Positions 6,878 through 14,375 of a stretch of DNA of 14,375 bases are shown here, one piece after another. The stretch comes from Actinomycetota bacterium (GTDB lineage Bacteria > Actinomycetota > Thermoleophilia > UBA2241), in contig PKYM01000186.1 of the NCBI GenBank assembly GCA_003132645.1, forward strand, positions 1 to 14,375, given 5' to 3'. Made by a program: the position numbers and the translations under genes. Position 1 is the first letter of the stretch. Every line of letters starts with the position of its first letter. The notes beneath the pieces were generated by a model. That model did no database searches. It saw only the letters and a list, made by a program, of their open reading frames with translations, and was not told the DNA's origin.

Positions 6878-6887
6878 TCGAGTCACC

Positions 6888-9800
6888 ATGGACACGGTGC
6901 AAGTACCCTTCGATTCCGACGCCCTGCGGGCCAATATCGCCACCACCGCCCAGACGGTCGTGATCCCCGATCGCTATCTGCCGCTGGTCTCCGCGGTCGC
7001 GGAGTTCTACGGCGTGCGTTCTTCCCTCACCGAGACGGTCGGCGAATACTTCCACACCTTCCGCAACGTCGACTTGCTGATCGAAGGCTTCCAGATCATC
7101 CTGCTGCGCAACTGGAGCTACTTCGAGCGCTCCGACGAGCGCGCCACGCTGTTCGGGCTGCTCGCCGAACTGGTGCTCGAGCTGCTCCACGCCCAGTTGA
7201 GCGACGCCCAGTTCTCGCTGCTGCTGCGCGGGCTGCTGACCTGGTCCACGGCGGTCCTGAACGGGCCCAACGGCGCCGTCTACGACGAGTCGCTGAAGAC
7301 GATCGGCGAGGCCCTGACCCGTTTGCTGCCGGGGAAGTGCTCGGCGTTCCTCGAGCGCGACGCGCTGGTGCGCGGCCTGGTCTCCCGGGCGAGCCGCCGG
7401 GCCGCCCTGGCGCCGGTCTACACCGAGCTCTACCGCGCCCTGCTTCTGACGGGCTACCGCCGCGTAGACGAGCGCCTCGACGTACCCGGCTGGGCCCTGG
7501 CCCAGGGCGCCGGGCTCACCGACCCGGCGGCCATTGCCAGGCGCTTCACCTTTCTCGCCAAACGGCACCTGGCCGGTTTGCTCGCCGGTGCCCAGACCGC
7601 CACCGGCGAGCAGTTGCTGCTACCCGACCTTCCCGTGTTCTCCGACATCCTCGGGCGGGCGATCGACCAGCTCTTCCACGTGCAGAACCTCGAGGACCGC
7701 TTCGCCGTGTGTCTCTTCTTTCTCAGGGACGACACGCTCGGCTATCGCCAGGACGAGGTCGTGGTCGACCTGCTGGGTGTCGTCAAGCAGATGATGCGCC
7801 CCGACAGACACATGGATGTCGACACCATCCTGAGCCGCCTCACGTCGTTCTTCCGCGATCGCGACAATCAGTTCCTGCTGATGCGCTTCAAGTGCTACGA
7901 AGCCATCGGGGTAGCGATCGGCGAGGCCTGCAACGTCGAGGCGGCCGACCATTTCCTCGAGGACATCCTCTCGTGGCGCTTCCAGTACCCGGAGATCCGC
8001 GGGTCCACTGACGAGTGGGAGACGGTGGTCAATCCCTACCACCTGCCCAAGATCCGCTGCTGGATGCACATCATCGAGTCCAACCCCGCCCTCTACGAGC
8101 GCCTCGCGGCGGCGCTCAACGTCCAGCTTCGGCTGGGCGGCGTGTACATCGCCGACACCGACCTCTTTCAGCGCGACGTCACCCGCTTCCTGAACGCCGA
8201 CATCCGGCCCATCTACTTCGTCGCCAAGCAGCTCCTGCGCACCCTGCCCGTATATTTCAGCGAGGTCGGCGCCGAGGGCGAGTTTCGCGCCGTCTCCACC
8301 GAGGTCGACGAGATGTGCTGGCGCGGCGACGCCCTTATGCACTTCCTGCGCAAGCAGTCGCACGCGGAGTCGTCGAACCGGCTGGTGGCGTTCAGTCGCG
8401 CCGTGCTGCACTACTGGATGACCCTCGACACCTCGCTCCTTTCGCCCTTCCTGTCGGCCAACACGCTGGCGGCGGTGCGCGTCGAGCTGGAGTGGGCCCA
8501 GGGTCCGCACGAGACGCTCCTGGCGCTGCAGAAGCAGTGCGCCACCCGGCAGGCTCCCGGGACGGTCGAGCCGGTCCCGCCCGCGGCCCGCGCTGAAGCC
8601 TTCGTCGAGATGCTGCTGACGCTGGCTCCGGCCGTGCTCGAGGCGCAGCTCGCCACCGTCGCGCCAGACCAGGCGTCGCGCGAGAACGACGGCGAGGGTC
8701 AAGGTGCGGGCAACGTCGACGACCGGCGCCGCGTGGCGCTCATGGTGCGGATCTATCGACTGCTGGCCCAGAAGTACTCCTTGTCGGCCGACGACGTGGG
8801 CGTCGCCGTCAGTAAGCACCTGCGGCTCGCCGACAAGGTGCGGCGCCGGTTCGAACGCGCGCTGCACGCCTGGCAGACAGGCCCCAGCCCGGCGCGCCGC
8901 GATCGCCTGCTCGACGCCGGCCTCAGTGTGCTCGAGGAGCTGAAGACCATCGTCCTCTCCCCCACGGCGTCGGCCGCCACCGAGAACCTCTACCAGAAGC
9001 GCCACATCGCAGCGGGCATCCCCTCGATCTACGGCAACTACAGCGAGCCCAAGTTCGACGCTTTGGGCCTGTCGTTTCGGGTCGAGAACCTGGTGGGCCG
9101 GCTGCTCGACGACCTGGTCGCCGAGGGCATCGAGCCTTTTGTGACGCGCGGCTCCCTGCGTCGCATGTTCACGATCATCGAGCGCTTCGAACAGGCGCTG
9201 GCCGTCGATGGCGTCGACTCCCGGGCCCTGGCCGCCAACCTGAGCATGCTGAAGGGGAGCTTCGCCAGCCGCACCTTCACGTTCCGCCAGTATCAGAACG
9301 TCTTCCAGTTTCTCGTCACCAGCGTCACCGGACTCTCGGCGAGCTCGATCCTGAGTCACGACCAGGTGCTGCACACCGTGCTCATCAATGACCCGCGCCA
9401 GTGCGAGGCGCGCTCGCTGTCGGTCGACGCGGTGGCCGAGATGGTGCTGCGCGAAGTGCTGGTCTCGGCGCTGGGCATGCAGGCCGTCGATCGCTACGTG
9501 GCGGCCGCCCTGCGCCAGATCTCGACCCTGAACAAACGTCTCGGCAGCCAGGCCCTCAGCCGCATGATGAACTACGACGAGGACCGCCTGATCTCGCCCA
9601 TCCACAAGCCCCAGCCCGGCACCGACGACCAGACCACGCTGGGCTTCAAGGGCCTCGGACTCAAGCAGATGGCGTCGTACGGGCACCGGGTGCCCGAGGG
9701 CTTCATCCTCACCACCGAACTGGCCGGCGCCCTGCCGGCGATGTCCTACCGGCCCCTCTACGACGACACCATCAGGCGCATCGGGAGTGCCGTGGGCCAG

Positions 9801-11126
9801 CTCGAAAAGCTGACGGGCCTGCGCCTGGGCGACCCGGCGCACGCCCTGCTGCTGTCGGTGCGCTCGGGAGCGGCGATCTCCATGCCCGGCCTGATGACCA
9901 CCTTCGTCAACGTGGGCCTGAACGACGAGCTGGCCGACGCGCTGTCGGCGGAGCCACGCCTCGGCTGGGCGGCCTGGGACTGCTACCGACGCTTTCTGCA
10001 GTCGTGGGCCATGTCGGCCGGCATCGATCGCGACTTCTTCGACGCCATCATGACCGAGTTCAAGAGCCGCTACGGGGTCGAGCAGAAGCTCGACTTCACC
10101 CCCGGGCAGATGCGCGAGATCGCCTTCACCTACAAGGCCCGGGCGAAGGAGACGGGCGTGGTGTTCGTCGACGACCCCTTCGAGCAGATCGTGGCCTGCG
10201 TGCAGAAGGTGCTCGAGTCGTGGGACTCGCCCCACGCGCGCATCTACCGCCGGCAGCTCGGCATCGCCGAGGAGTGGGGCACCGCCGTCGTGGTGCAGCG
10301 CATGGTCTTCGGCAACCTGAGCCGCGAGTCGGGCTCGGGTGTGACCTTCACGCACAACCCGCTCGAGCCCTACAGCCGGCAGGCGCGCCTGTTCGGCGAC
10401 TACGCCGTGCGCAGCCAGGGCGAGGACCTGGTCGGCGGCCTCGTGTTCCCCCTGCCGGTCTCCGAAGCCCAGCGGCTCGGCAGCCTCACCTACCGCGGCA
10501 CCGAGCACTCGCTCGAGCGCGACTACCCAGAGGTCTACCGGGAGCTGCTTTCAGTCGCCCGCGAGCTGGTCGGCGAGCGCGAGTTCGATCCCCAGGAGAT
10601 CGAGTTCACCTTCGAGTCGCCGGCCGCCGAAGACCTCTACGTGCTGCAGAAGCGAGCCGTGGTCCAGGAGCAGTCCAAAGACTCGGCCTACTTCGACACC
10701 TCCTCCCCCGACTACGGACCCCCGGTGGCGGTGGGCATGGGCGTGGCGGGCGGCGCCTACGCCGGACGCGTGGCGGTCAACGCCGAGCAGATCGACAAGT
10801 TACTGGCCGAGGCGCCGGCAGAGAACGTCGTGCTCCTGCGGCCCGACACGGTGCCCGAAGACATCGCCATCATCACGCGGGTGAACGCCATCCTGACGGC
10901 CCGCGGCGGGGCCACCTCGCACGCCGCGGTCACCGCCAAACGCCTGGGCAAGACCGCCGTGGTCGATTGCCGCGAGCTCGAGGTGATCGAACGCCAGGGT
11001 TCGGCGCGCCTGGCCGGCTACGAGCTGCACTTCGGCGACTGGCTGTCGGTCGACGGGCGCACGGGCAACATCTTCCTGGGCCGCATCCCCACCCTGACCG
11101 AGCCGGCGCTGGCCGAGCTCGACTGA
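6888..11126 (+). CDS. Giant dikinase-like protein: unknown 900-aa N-terminus, PPDK-type ATP-grasp and phosphohistidine domains
   Basis: A 1412-aa, probably cytoplasmic protein. Residues 1 to about 900 look mainly helical, match no family I know, and contain a Gly/Asp/Glu-rich linker near 590-612. From about 915 it follows pyruvate phosphate dikinase. G919-F-K921-G and the MASYGHRVPEGF motif form the ATP-binding start. SVRSGAAISMPGLM (Arg992), EEWGTAVVVQRMVFGN, GSGVTFTHNP, SQGEDLVGG and EIEFTFE...LYVLQKRA complete the ATP-grasp domain. A swivel domain (about 1285-1410) carries ARGGATSHAAV with phospho-acceptor His1345 and the adjacent Thr-Ser that PPDK regulatory proteins target in true PPDK. 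The protein ends there, so the roughly 350-aa PEP/pyruvate TIM barrel is missing. It should therefore phosphorylate its His from ATP and pass phosphate to an unknown acceptor, perhaps bound by the N-terminus. It is divergent to the GAPDH-like gene. Confidence 0.9.
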   Translation: MDTVQVPFDSDALRANIATTAQTVVIPDRYLPLVSAVAEFYGVRSSLTETVGEYFHTFRNVDLLIEGFQIILLRNWSYFERSDERATLFGLLAELVLELLHAQLSDAQFSLLLRGLLTWSTAVLNGPNGAVYDESLKTIGEALTRLLPGKCSAFLERDALVRGLVSRASRRAALAPVYTELYRALLLTGYRRVDERLDVPGWALAQGAGLTDPAAIARRFTFLAKRHLAGLLAGAQTATGEQLLLPDLPVFSDILGRAIDQLFHVQNLEDRFAVCLFFLRDDTLGYRQDEVVVDLLGVVKQMMRPDRHMDVDTILSRLTSFFRDRDNQFLLMRFKCYEAIGVAIGEACNVEAADHFLEDILSWRFQYPEIRGSTDEWETVVNPYHLPKIRCWMHIIESNPALYERLAAALNVQLRLGGVYIADTDLFQRDVTRFLNADIRPIYFVAKQLLRTLPVYFSEVGAEGEFRAVSTEVDEMCWRGDALMHFLRKQSHAESSNRLVAFSRAVLHYWMTLDTSLLSPFLSANTLAAVRVELEWAQGPHETLLALQKQCATRQAPGTVEPVPPAARAEAFVEMLLTLAPAVLEAQLATVAPDQASRENDGEGQGAGNVDDRRRVALMVRIYRLLAQKYSLSADDVGVAVSKHLRLADKVRRRFERALHAWQTGPSPARRDRLLDAGLSVLEELKTIVLSPTASAATENLYQKRHIAAGIPSIYGNYSEPKFDALGLSFRVENLVGRLLDDLVAEGIEPFVTRGSLRRMFTIIERFEQALAVDGVDSRALAANLSMLKGSFASRTFTFRQYQNVFQFLVTSVTGLSASSILSHDQVLHTVLINDPRQCEARSLSVDAVAEMVLREVLVSALGMQAVDRYVAAALRQISTLNKRLGSQALSRMMNYDEDRLISPIHKPQPGTDDQTTLGFKGLGLKQMASYGHRVPEGFILTTELAGALPAMSYRPLYDDTIRRIGSAVGQLEKLTGLRLGDPAHALLLSVRSGAAISMPGLMTTFVNVGLNDELADALSAEPRLGWAAWDCYRRFLQSWAMSAGIDRDFFDAIMTEFKSRYGVEQKLDFTPGQMREIAFTYKARAKETGVVFVDDPFEQIVACVQKVLESWDSPHARIYRRQLGIAEEWGTAVVVQRMVFGNLSRESGSGVTFTHNPLEPYSRQARLFGDYAVRSQGEDLVGGLVFPLPVSEAQRLGSLTYRGTEHSLERDYPEVYRELLSVARELVGEREFDPQEIEFTFESPAAEDLYVLQKRAVVQEQSKDSAYFDTSSPDYGPPVAVGMGVAGGAYAGRVAVNAEQIDKLLAEAPAENVVLLRPDTVPEDIAIITRVNAILTARGGATSHAAVTAKRLGKTAVVDCRELEVIERQGSARLAGYELHFGDWLSVDGRTGNIFLGRIPTLTEPALAELD

Positions 11127-11131
11127 AAGGT

Positions 11132-12040
11132 CTAGCCCGGCGCCACCGGCCCCGCCCGATTGGCCAGGAACACGCCGGCGACAACGACGACCGCCGCCAG
11201 AGCCTGTCCCGCCGTGAAGCGCTCGCCCAGCACGACGAACGCCGCCCCGACGGCGATCACGGGGACGATGTTGGTGAACGCCGAGGCCCTGCCGGCGGTC
11301 ACGAACCGCAGGCCGTAGTTGAGCAGCAGATAGGCGACGATCGAGCCCAGCAACGCGAGGTAGAGGACCGCGGAGACGGCGGCGGCCGTGGGCGTCCTCA
11401 CACCGACGACGGCCACCTCGAGCGCCGCCAGGGGCGCCATGAACAGCGCCCCGAACAGGGTCTGGAAGGTCGTCACGAACAGCGCCGAGCGCGTCACCAG
11501 CAGCCGGCGCGCCATGACCGTGTAGACGGCGCCCGCCAGCGAGGCCGCCAGCACGAGCAGATCGCCGCCCAGCGTCGTGTCCCCCGCTCCCCGCGCGCCG
11601 AACTCGACCAGCGCCATCACGCCGGCGAACGACAGCGCGACGCCCAGCCACTGGCCGGCCGCGGTGTGCTCGCGCACGGTCACCGCGTTCAAGACGAGCA
11701 CGAAGATCGGGATGGTGGCGATCAGGATGGCCGCGCTGCTCGCGCTCGTGTGCGCGATGCCCACGTTCTCGAAGGTGAAGTAGACGGTGAGTGAGACGAA
11801 GCCCAGCAGCGCCAGACGGCCGAGCTCGCGGCGGGACACCGGCTCGCGCTCGCCGCGCCGGCGCCAGGCCAGCCACAGGATCGCGCCGGCGACCGTGAAG
11901 CGCAGGAGGGCGATGAGGAGGGGCTCGAAGCCGCGCAGCGCCACCTTGGTGGCCACGAACGTCCCGCCGAAGGCGACCGTCATGGCCACCAGGGCGACGT
12001 AGGCTTTGACCGGAGGGTGTGGTGCGGGCGGGCCGTTCAC
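11132..12040 (-). CDS. EamA/DMT-superfamily transporter
   Basis: A 302-aa inner-membrane protein of the drug/metabolite transporter superfamily with ten predicted helices arranged as two EamA repeats (about residues 12-145 and 157-295). Typical features are the first-helix AFGGTFVATKVAL segment, the LRF motif after helix 2, the short R/K-rich loop (WRRRGER), the E-H-x-x-x-G-x-x-x-G pattern that starts the last helix of repeat 1, and its counterpart GERFTAGQALA in repeat 2. The substrate cannot be read from sequence; relatives export amino acids, purines or other metabolites. The GTG at 12040 is the furthest-upstream plausible start; no strong ribosome site precedes it. Its stop is 5 bp from the stop of the dikinase-like gene, tail to tail. 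Confidence 0.9.
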   Translation of the reverse strand: MNGPPAPHPPVKAYVALVAMTVAFGGTFVATKVALRGFEPLLIALLRFTVAGAILWLAWRRRGEREPVSRRELGRLALLGFVSLTVYFTFENVGIAHTSASSAAILIATIPIFVLVLNAVTVREHTAAGQWLGVALSFAGVMALVEFGARGAGDTTLGGDLLVLAASLAGAVYTVMARRLLVTRSALFVTTFQTLFGALFMAPLAALEVAVVGVRTPTAAAVSAVLYLALLGSIVAYLLLNYGLRFVTAGRASAFTNIVPVIAVGAAFVVLGERFTAGQALAAVVVVAGVFLANRAGPVAPG

Positions 12041-12322
12041 GCCCGGACTCTACCGCAGGCGCGCCCGGCAGACGAGCAAGCGCCGCTTGCGAGCTCGGCA
12101 GGGCCGGCCCCCTGACGCGGCGCACTCGAAGACTGCATGCCGCCCGTGCACTTCAGGCGAGAGGCCGGCTCCGCAAACGTCCGATGGGGCCGGGACCGTC
12201 TGCGCTCGACGAGGATGCGGAAGCGTTCTTCGCTCGTCCGCGCCTCCGCTTCGACCTGCCTTGCTGCGCGGCCGAGACGCTGGTGGGCGTTGGTCGGCGC
12301 AAACCCAGAAAGGACGCCCTCG
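12041..12322. other. Intergenic region between the EamA and LCP genes
   Basis: 282 bp without a convincing intact gene. It contains a 6-bp stem hairpin with a 3-nt loop at 12076-12090 (GCAAGC/GCTTGC), without a T-tract, just upstream of the EamA gene. It also holds a short minus-strand stretch that reads like the start of a PAS domain (12205-12285). No clear promoter hexamers were found for the EamA gene. Confidence 0.5.
12205..12285 (-). pseudogene. Possible remnant of a PAS-domain sensor protein
   Basis: The minus strand encodes HQRLGRAARQ followed by VEAEARTSEERFRILVE, 27 residues in one frame. The pattern EAEAR.SEERFR.LVE is the familiar helical lead-in to PAS domains in histidine kinases and diguanylate cyclases. 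After the final Glu the frame turns into Arg/Pro/Ser-rich sequence unlike PAS, and no start codon or kinase domain is attached. It immediately follows the LCP stop on the same strand. I read it as a decayed fragment; chance resemblance in a GC-rich frame is possible. Confidence 0.3.
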
Positions 12323-14095
12323 TCAGTGCACGGCCACACACGACGTGGCCAGGGCCAGCATGAGCGGGTTCGACAGCTCCTCGTCCAGAGTGTTTGAGAC
12401 CCAGTAGGCCGTCCCACCAACTCTCCAGGCGACCATGCGCAGCTTCGCGCCGTCGTAGTAGAGAGAGTAGCTGTGGGCGCCGATGGCCTTGATCGTGTCG
12501 GGGCTGGCAAGAATCGGTGGGTTCGTCCAGCGGAGAGCCTGCACGTCCCAGTAGCCCCCCTGCGGCGTGGTGCCCACAACGACGGCCGCGGGCACGGTGC
12601 CGTGGCCGGTCTTGCACCTGTAGGCGCGAAACTGGTCGTAACCGAGGCCCGGCGACCAGGCGGTCGGCATGGCGAGCGCGATGGGTGTCTGGTGCCGCAA
12701 CGCCTGCCACTGCGCCGCGTCGTGTGGAGCGTTGCTGACCACGGCTTGTGGACTCTGGCCACTCGCCGACGCCGCCGGCACGACAAGCTGCCCCGAGTAA
12801 GATGAGCCCACGGTCACGATGACGTGGCCGGTCGCAACGCTCTGGCCTGCAGCCACCTTGAGCTGAGCGGGTGCGAGCAGGCCGGCAAGGCCCCGGGCGA
12901 CGGAAACGCCGGCGGAGCTCGCCGAGACCGTCGTGGTCGCGTAGCCGAAGTTCGCAGCATTGCCACCGACCGCGACCACGTAACCTCTGGTCTGCAGCTG
13001 AGCGGCGACGGCCGCGGCAGCGCCCGCCCGGCCGGAGCCGTTCAGGACCGTGATCTTCACCTGGCTGCGGGGCAGTTGAGACACGCTCGCCTTCGACTGC
13101 CCCCGCAGCTGGGGGCTCACCGGGCTCAAGAACTCCTGGACTCCGGCCGCAATGTCCTGTGGCGTTGCGACAACGTAGGAGACACCGCCGATAGTGGGCG
13201 TCGTCCCCGTGATGTGGGCCTGGTAGATATGGTTGGTGTCGAGCTTCAGGCCGAGGGTGACCAGACCGTAGATCTTGCTCAGGCTGGCGATGTCGGAGAC
13301 GGCGTAGTGCGACATGATCGTGGCCACCGAGAAAAGATGCGGAAAGCTCGTGATCGTGGCCGAGCCCGCCAGCTCGCGCTTCATCTCGCGCAGGAACATC
13401 TGCTGCCGCACGATGCGCGTGAAGTCGCCGTTCTGGTCGTGGCGGAAGCGCACAAAGGAGAGCGCCTGGTGGCCGTTCAGAACCTGGTAGCCAGGCTGGA
13501 TGTCGATCGAAGCGTAGTTTGTCACGGCGGTGTTGTTGTAGTAGCGATGATCGACCATGAGGTAGGCCCCACCCAGCTTGTCGACGACCTTGATGAAGCC
13601 TTCGAAGTTGACGTCGATGAAGTCGTTGATGGGAACGCCGAGCAGCTGCTTGACCGTCTCGACGGTCAGCTTGGCGCCGCCCAGGGAGTAGGCCGCGTTG
13701 ATCTTGTTCAGGCCGAAGCCGGGGATGTCGACCCGCAGGTCGCGCGGCACGGAGAGCATCGAGATGCTGTTGGTCTGAGGATCGAGACGCACGACCACGA
13801 GCGTGTCCGAGCGGGCCCCGACGTCGGCTTGGTGCACACGCCGGTCGCTGCCGATGATCAGGATGTTGACCGGCCCAGACGGCAGCACCGGGCTGAGCTG
13901 CTGCTTGGCGGCCTTGACCTCGGCGGGGTCGTTGTGGGCGACCTGGGCGGCAGTGTGCTGGAGCCAGAGCCCCAGAGCACCGACCGCAGCGACGACAAGA
14001 CAGACCGCAACGAGACCAATCCATTTGAGGACTCGCAACCGCGGGTGCCGGTGCCTGGCCGACCCTGATGATGCGTACCGCGTGTAGTCAGCCAC
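12323..14095 (-). CDS. LytR-CpsA-Psr (LCP) family protein with LytR_C and an extra C-terminal domain
   Basis: A 590-aa membrane-anchored enzyme of the family that transfers polyprenyl-pyrophosphate-linked glycopolymers to peptidoglycan. It has a short basic cytoplasmic tail, one membrane helix (about 24-45) and an extracellular remainder. The LCP domain spans about 73-242 with NILIIGSDRR (78-86), ARSDT (95-99, catalytic-site Arg/Asp), SVPRDLRV (115-122), LNKINAAYSLGG (129-140) and the Arg-rich FVRFRHDQNGDFTRIVRQQ (214-232). A LytR_C domain covers about 345-432 (VKITVLNGSGRAG). A third domain (about 460-590) contains YWDVQALRW, YSLYYDGAKLRMV and YWVSNTLDEELSNPLML, similar to tails I associate with Thermoleophilia LCP proteins. 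The GTG at 14095 is the best start, with only a weak ribosome site. It lies 138 bp after a PBP gene on the same strand. Confidence 0.93.
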   Translation of the reverse strand: MADYTRYASSGSARHRHPRLRVLKWIGLVAVCLVVAAVGALGLWLQHTAAQVAHNDPAEVKAAKQQLSPVLPSGPVNILIIGSDRRVHQADVGARSDTLVVVRLDPQTNSISMLSVPRDLRVDIPGFGLNKINAAYSLGGAKLTVETVKQLLGVPINDFIDVNFEGFIKVVDKLGGAYLMVDHRYYNNTAVTNYASIDIQPGYQVLNGHQALSFVRFRHDQNGDFTRIVRQQMFLREMKRELAGSATITSFPHLFSVATIMSHYAVSDIASLSKIYGLVTLGLKLDTNHIYQAHITGTTPTIGGVSYVVATPQDIAAGVQEFLSPVSPQLRGQSKASVSQLPRSQVKITVLNGSGRAGAAAAVAAQLQTRGYVVAVGGNAANFGYATTTVSASSAGVSVARGLAGLLAPAQLKVAAGQSVATGHVIVTVGSSYSGQLVVPAASASGQSPQAVVSNAPHDAAQWQALRHQTPIALAMPTAWSPGLGYDQFRAYRCKTGHGTVPAAVVVGTTPQGGYWDVQALRWTNPPILASPDTIKAIGAHSYSLYYDGAKLRMVAWRVGGTAYWVSNTLDEELSNPLMLALATSCVAVH

Positions 14096-14233
14096 TGTGC
14101 TGCGACCCTGTCTCCGTCACGCCACGATCCCTTTCACTTTGCCTTCACCCGCACCTCCGTGCGTCCGCCGGCGGGGTCCTGTTCATCTACCTTTGCGTTG
14201 CCTGATCTCGCCCTGGACGCCGCGCCGCAGGTC
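14096..14233. other. Spacer between the PBP and LCP genes
   Basis: 138 bp between two minus-strand genes. It includes a 10-bp perfect palindrome (CCGCCGGCGG, 14165-14174) without a following T-tract. I see no convincing -35/-10 pair or terminator, so the LCP gene may be read through from the PBP gene or use a promoter I cannot recognise. Confidence 0.4.
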
Positions 14234-14375
14234 TCAGTCGCCATGCCCGACGCCGCCGACGACCGTGCCCTTCACGTTGAAGAGCGCATTGTAGATGAGG
14301 CGCGCGGCTGGCGCCGCGGCGACGGCGCCTTCGCCGCCCTGCTCGATCATGACGACGACCACGTACTTGGGGTCG
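14234..14375 (-). CDS. mrdA: Penicillin-binding protein C-terminus, probably PBP2 (partial)
   Basis: Only the last 46 codons and stop are in the window; the rest lies beyond the right edge. The minus-strand frame begins DPKYVVVVMIEQGGEGA and continues AVAAAPAARLIYNALF before a short Gly/Val tail and TGA. This is the typical end of class B transpeptidases: the strand after the KTG motif, followed by the G-x-x-A-A-P-x-x-x-x-I helix. The wording fits PBP2 (elongation transpeptidase) better than FtsI. It would act in the periplasmic/extracellular space in side-wall peptidoglycan cross-linking. The neighbouring LCP gene on the same strand fits a cell-wall cluster. Confidence 0.75.
   Translation of the reverse strand, partial: DPKYVVVVMIEQGGEGAVAAAPAARLIYNALFNVKGTVVGGVGHGD

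Noticed and set aside
6693..7568. N-terminal extension of the GAPDH-like frame up to 7568
   Set aside because: The extension is Gln/Gly/Arg-rich without a domain and lies antisense to the large gene. A good ribosome site and the Rossmann strand place the start at 6692.
7620..10508. 962-codon open frame on the minus strand opposite the dikinase-like gene
   Set aside because: It is rich in Arg, Gly, His, Val and Asp with no domain, and it is the antisense of a gene with clear motifs. In very GC-rich DNA such long shadow frames are expected.
9401..11794. 797-codon plus-strand frame overlapping the dikinase and EamA genes
   Set aside because: Its translation is Arg/Gly/Pro/Ala-rich, crosses two real genes in wrong frames and has no recognisable motif.
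12076..12090. Hairpin GCAAGC-GCC-GCTTGC as a terminator
   Set aside because: The stem is only 6 bp, there is no T-tract on either strand, and its place upstream of the EamA start does not suit a terminator for a neighbouring gene.
1..14375. CRISPR arrays, tRNA/rRNA genes, insertion sequences, riboswitches
   Set aside because: I read for repeated spacer patterns, tRNA-like arms, transposase motifs with inverted repeats and the preQ1 pattern near queT, and saw none. Covariance-model searches would be needed to exclude small RNAs.

Overview
The window is very GC-rich, its genes often start at GTG, and no mobile element, CRISPR array or RNA gene is visible. The best guess for the host is a high-GC actinobacterium of the Thermoleophilia (Solirubrobacterales/Gaiellales) type. 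This rests on a short zinc-ribbon protein and an LCP protein with an extra C-terminal domain, both of which resemble proteins I associate with that class. It is recognition from memory, not a search result.

Left block (52-4786, all minus strand). Six genes are read right to left as a tight operon: murI (glutamate racemase) > queT-family ECF transporter > rph (RNase PH) > rdgB (ITP/XTP pyrophosphatase) > two tandem cation diffusion facilitators. Most junctions overlap or nearly touch. The block joins D-glutamate supply for peptidoglycan, tRNA 3' processing, nucleotide-pool cleaning, probable queuosine-precursor uptake and metal efflux. Three proteins carry a changed residue at a normally conserved site: N-to-Y beside the first MurI cysteine, D-to-Y beside the RNase PH phosphate loop, and H-to-N in the metal site of one CDF.

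Middle block (4978-11126). A small zinc-ribbon protein (+) converges on a divergent GAPDH-like dehydrogenase (-). That gene shares a 195-bp divergent promoter region with a 1412-aa protein (+). The large protein has about 900 residues with no fold I recognise, then a PPDK/PEP-synthase type ATP-grasp domain and a phosphohistidine swivel domain with its TSH motif intact. It then stops, with no PEP/pyruvate TIM barrel. The unusual dehydrogenase and the barrel-less dikinase are the best candidate here for an undescribed system.

Right block (11132-14375, all minus strand). An EamA/DMT transporter converges on the dikinase gene with 5 bp between stop codons. Next come an intergenic stretch holding a short PAS-like remnant, a 590-aa LCP (LytR-CpsA-Psr) protein with a LytR_C domain and a further C-terminal domain, and the last 46 residues of a penicillin-binding protein (probably PBP2) cut by the window edge. 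PBP2 and LCP form a cell-wall cluster.
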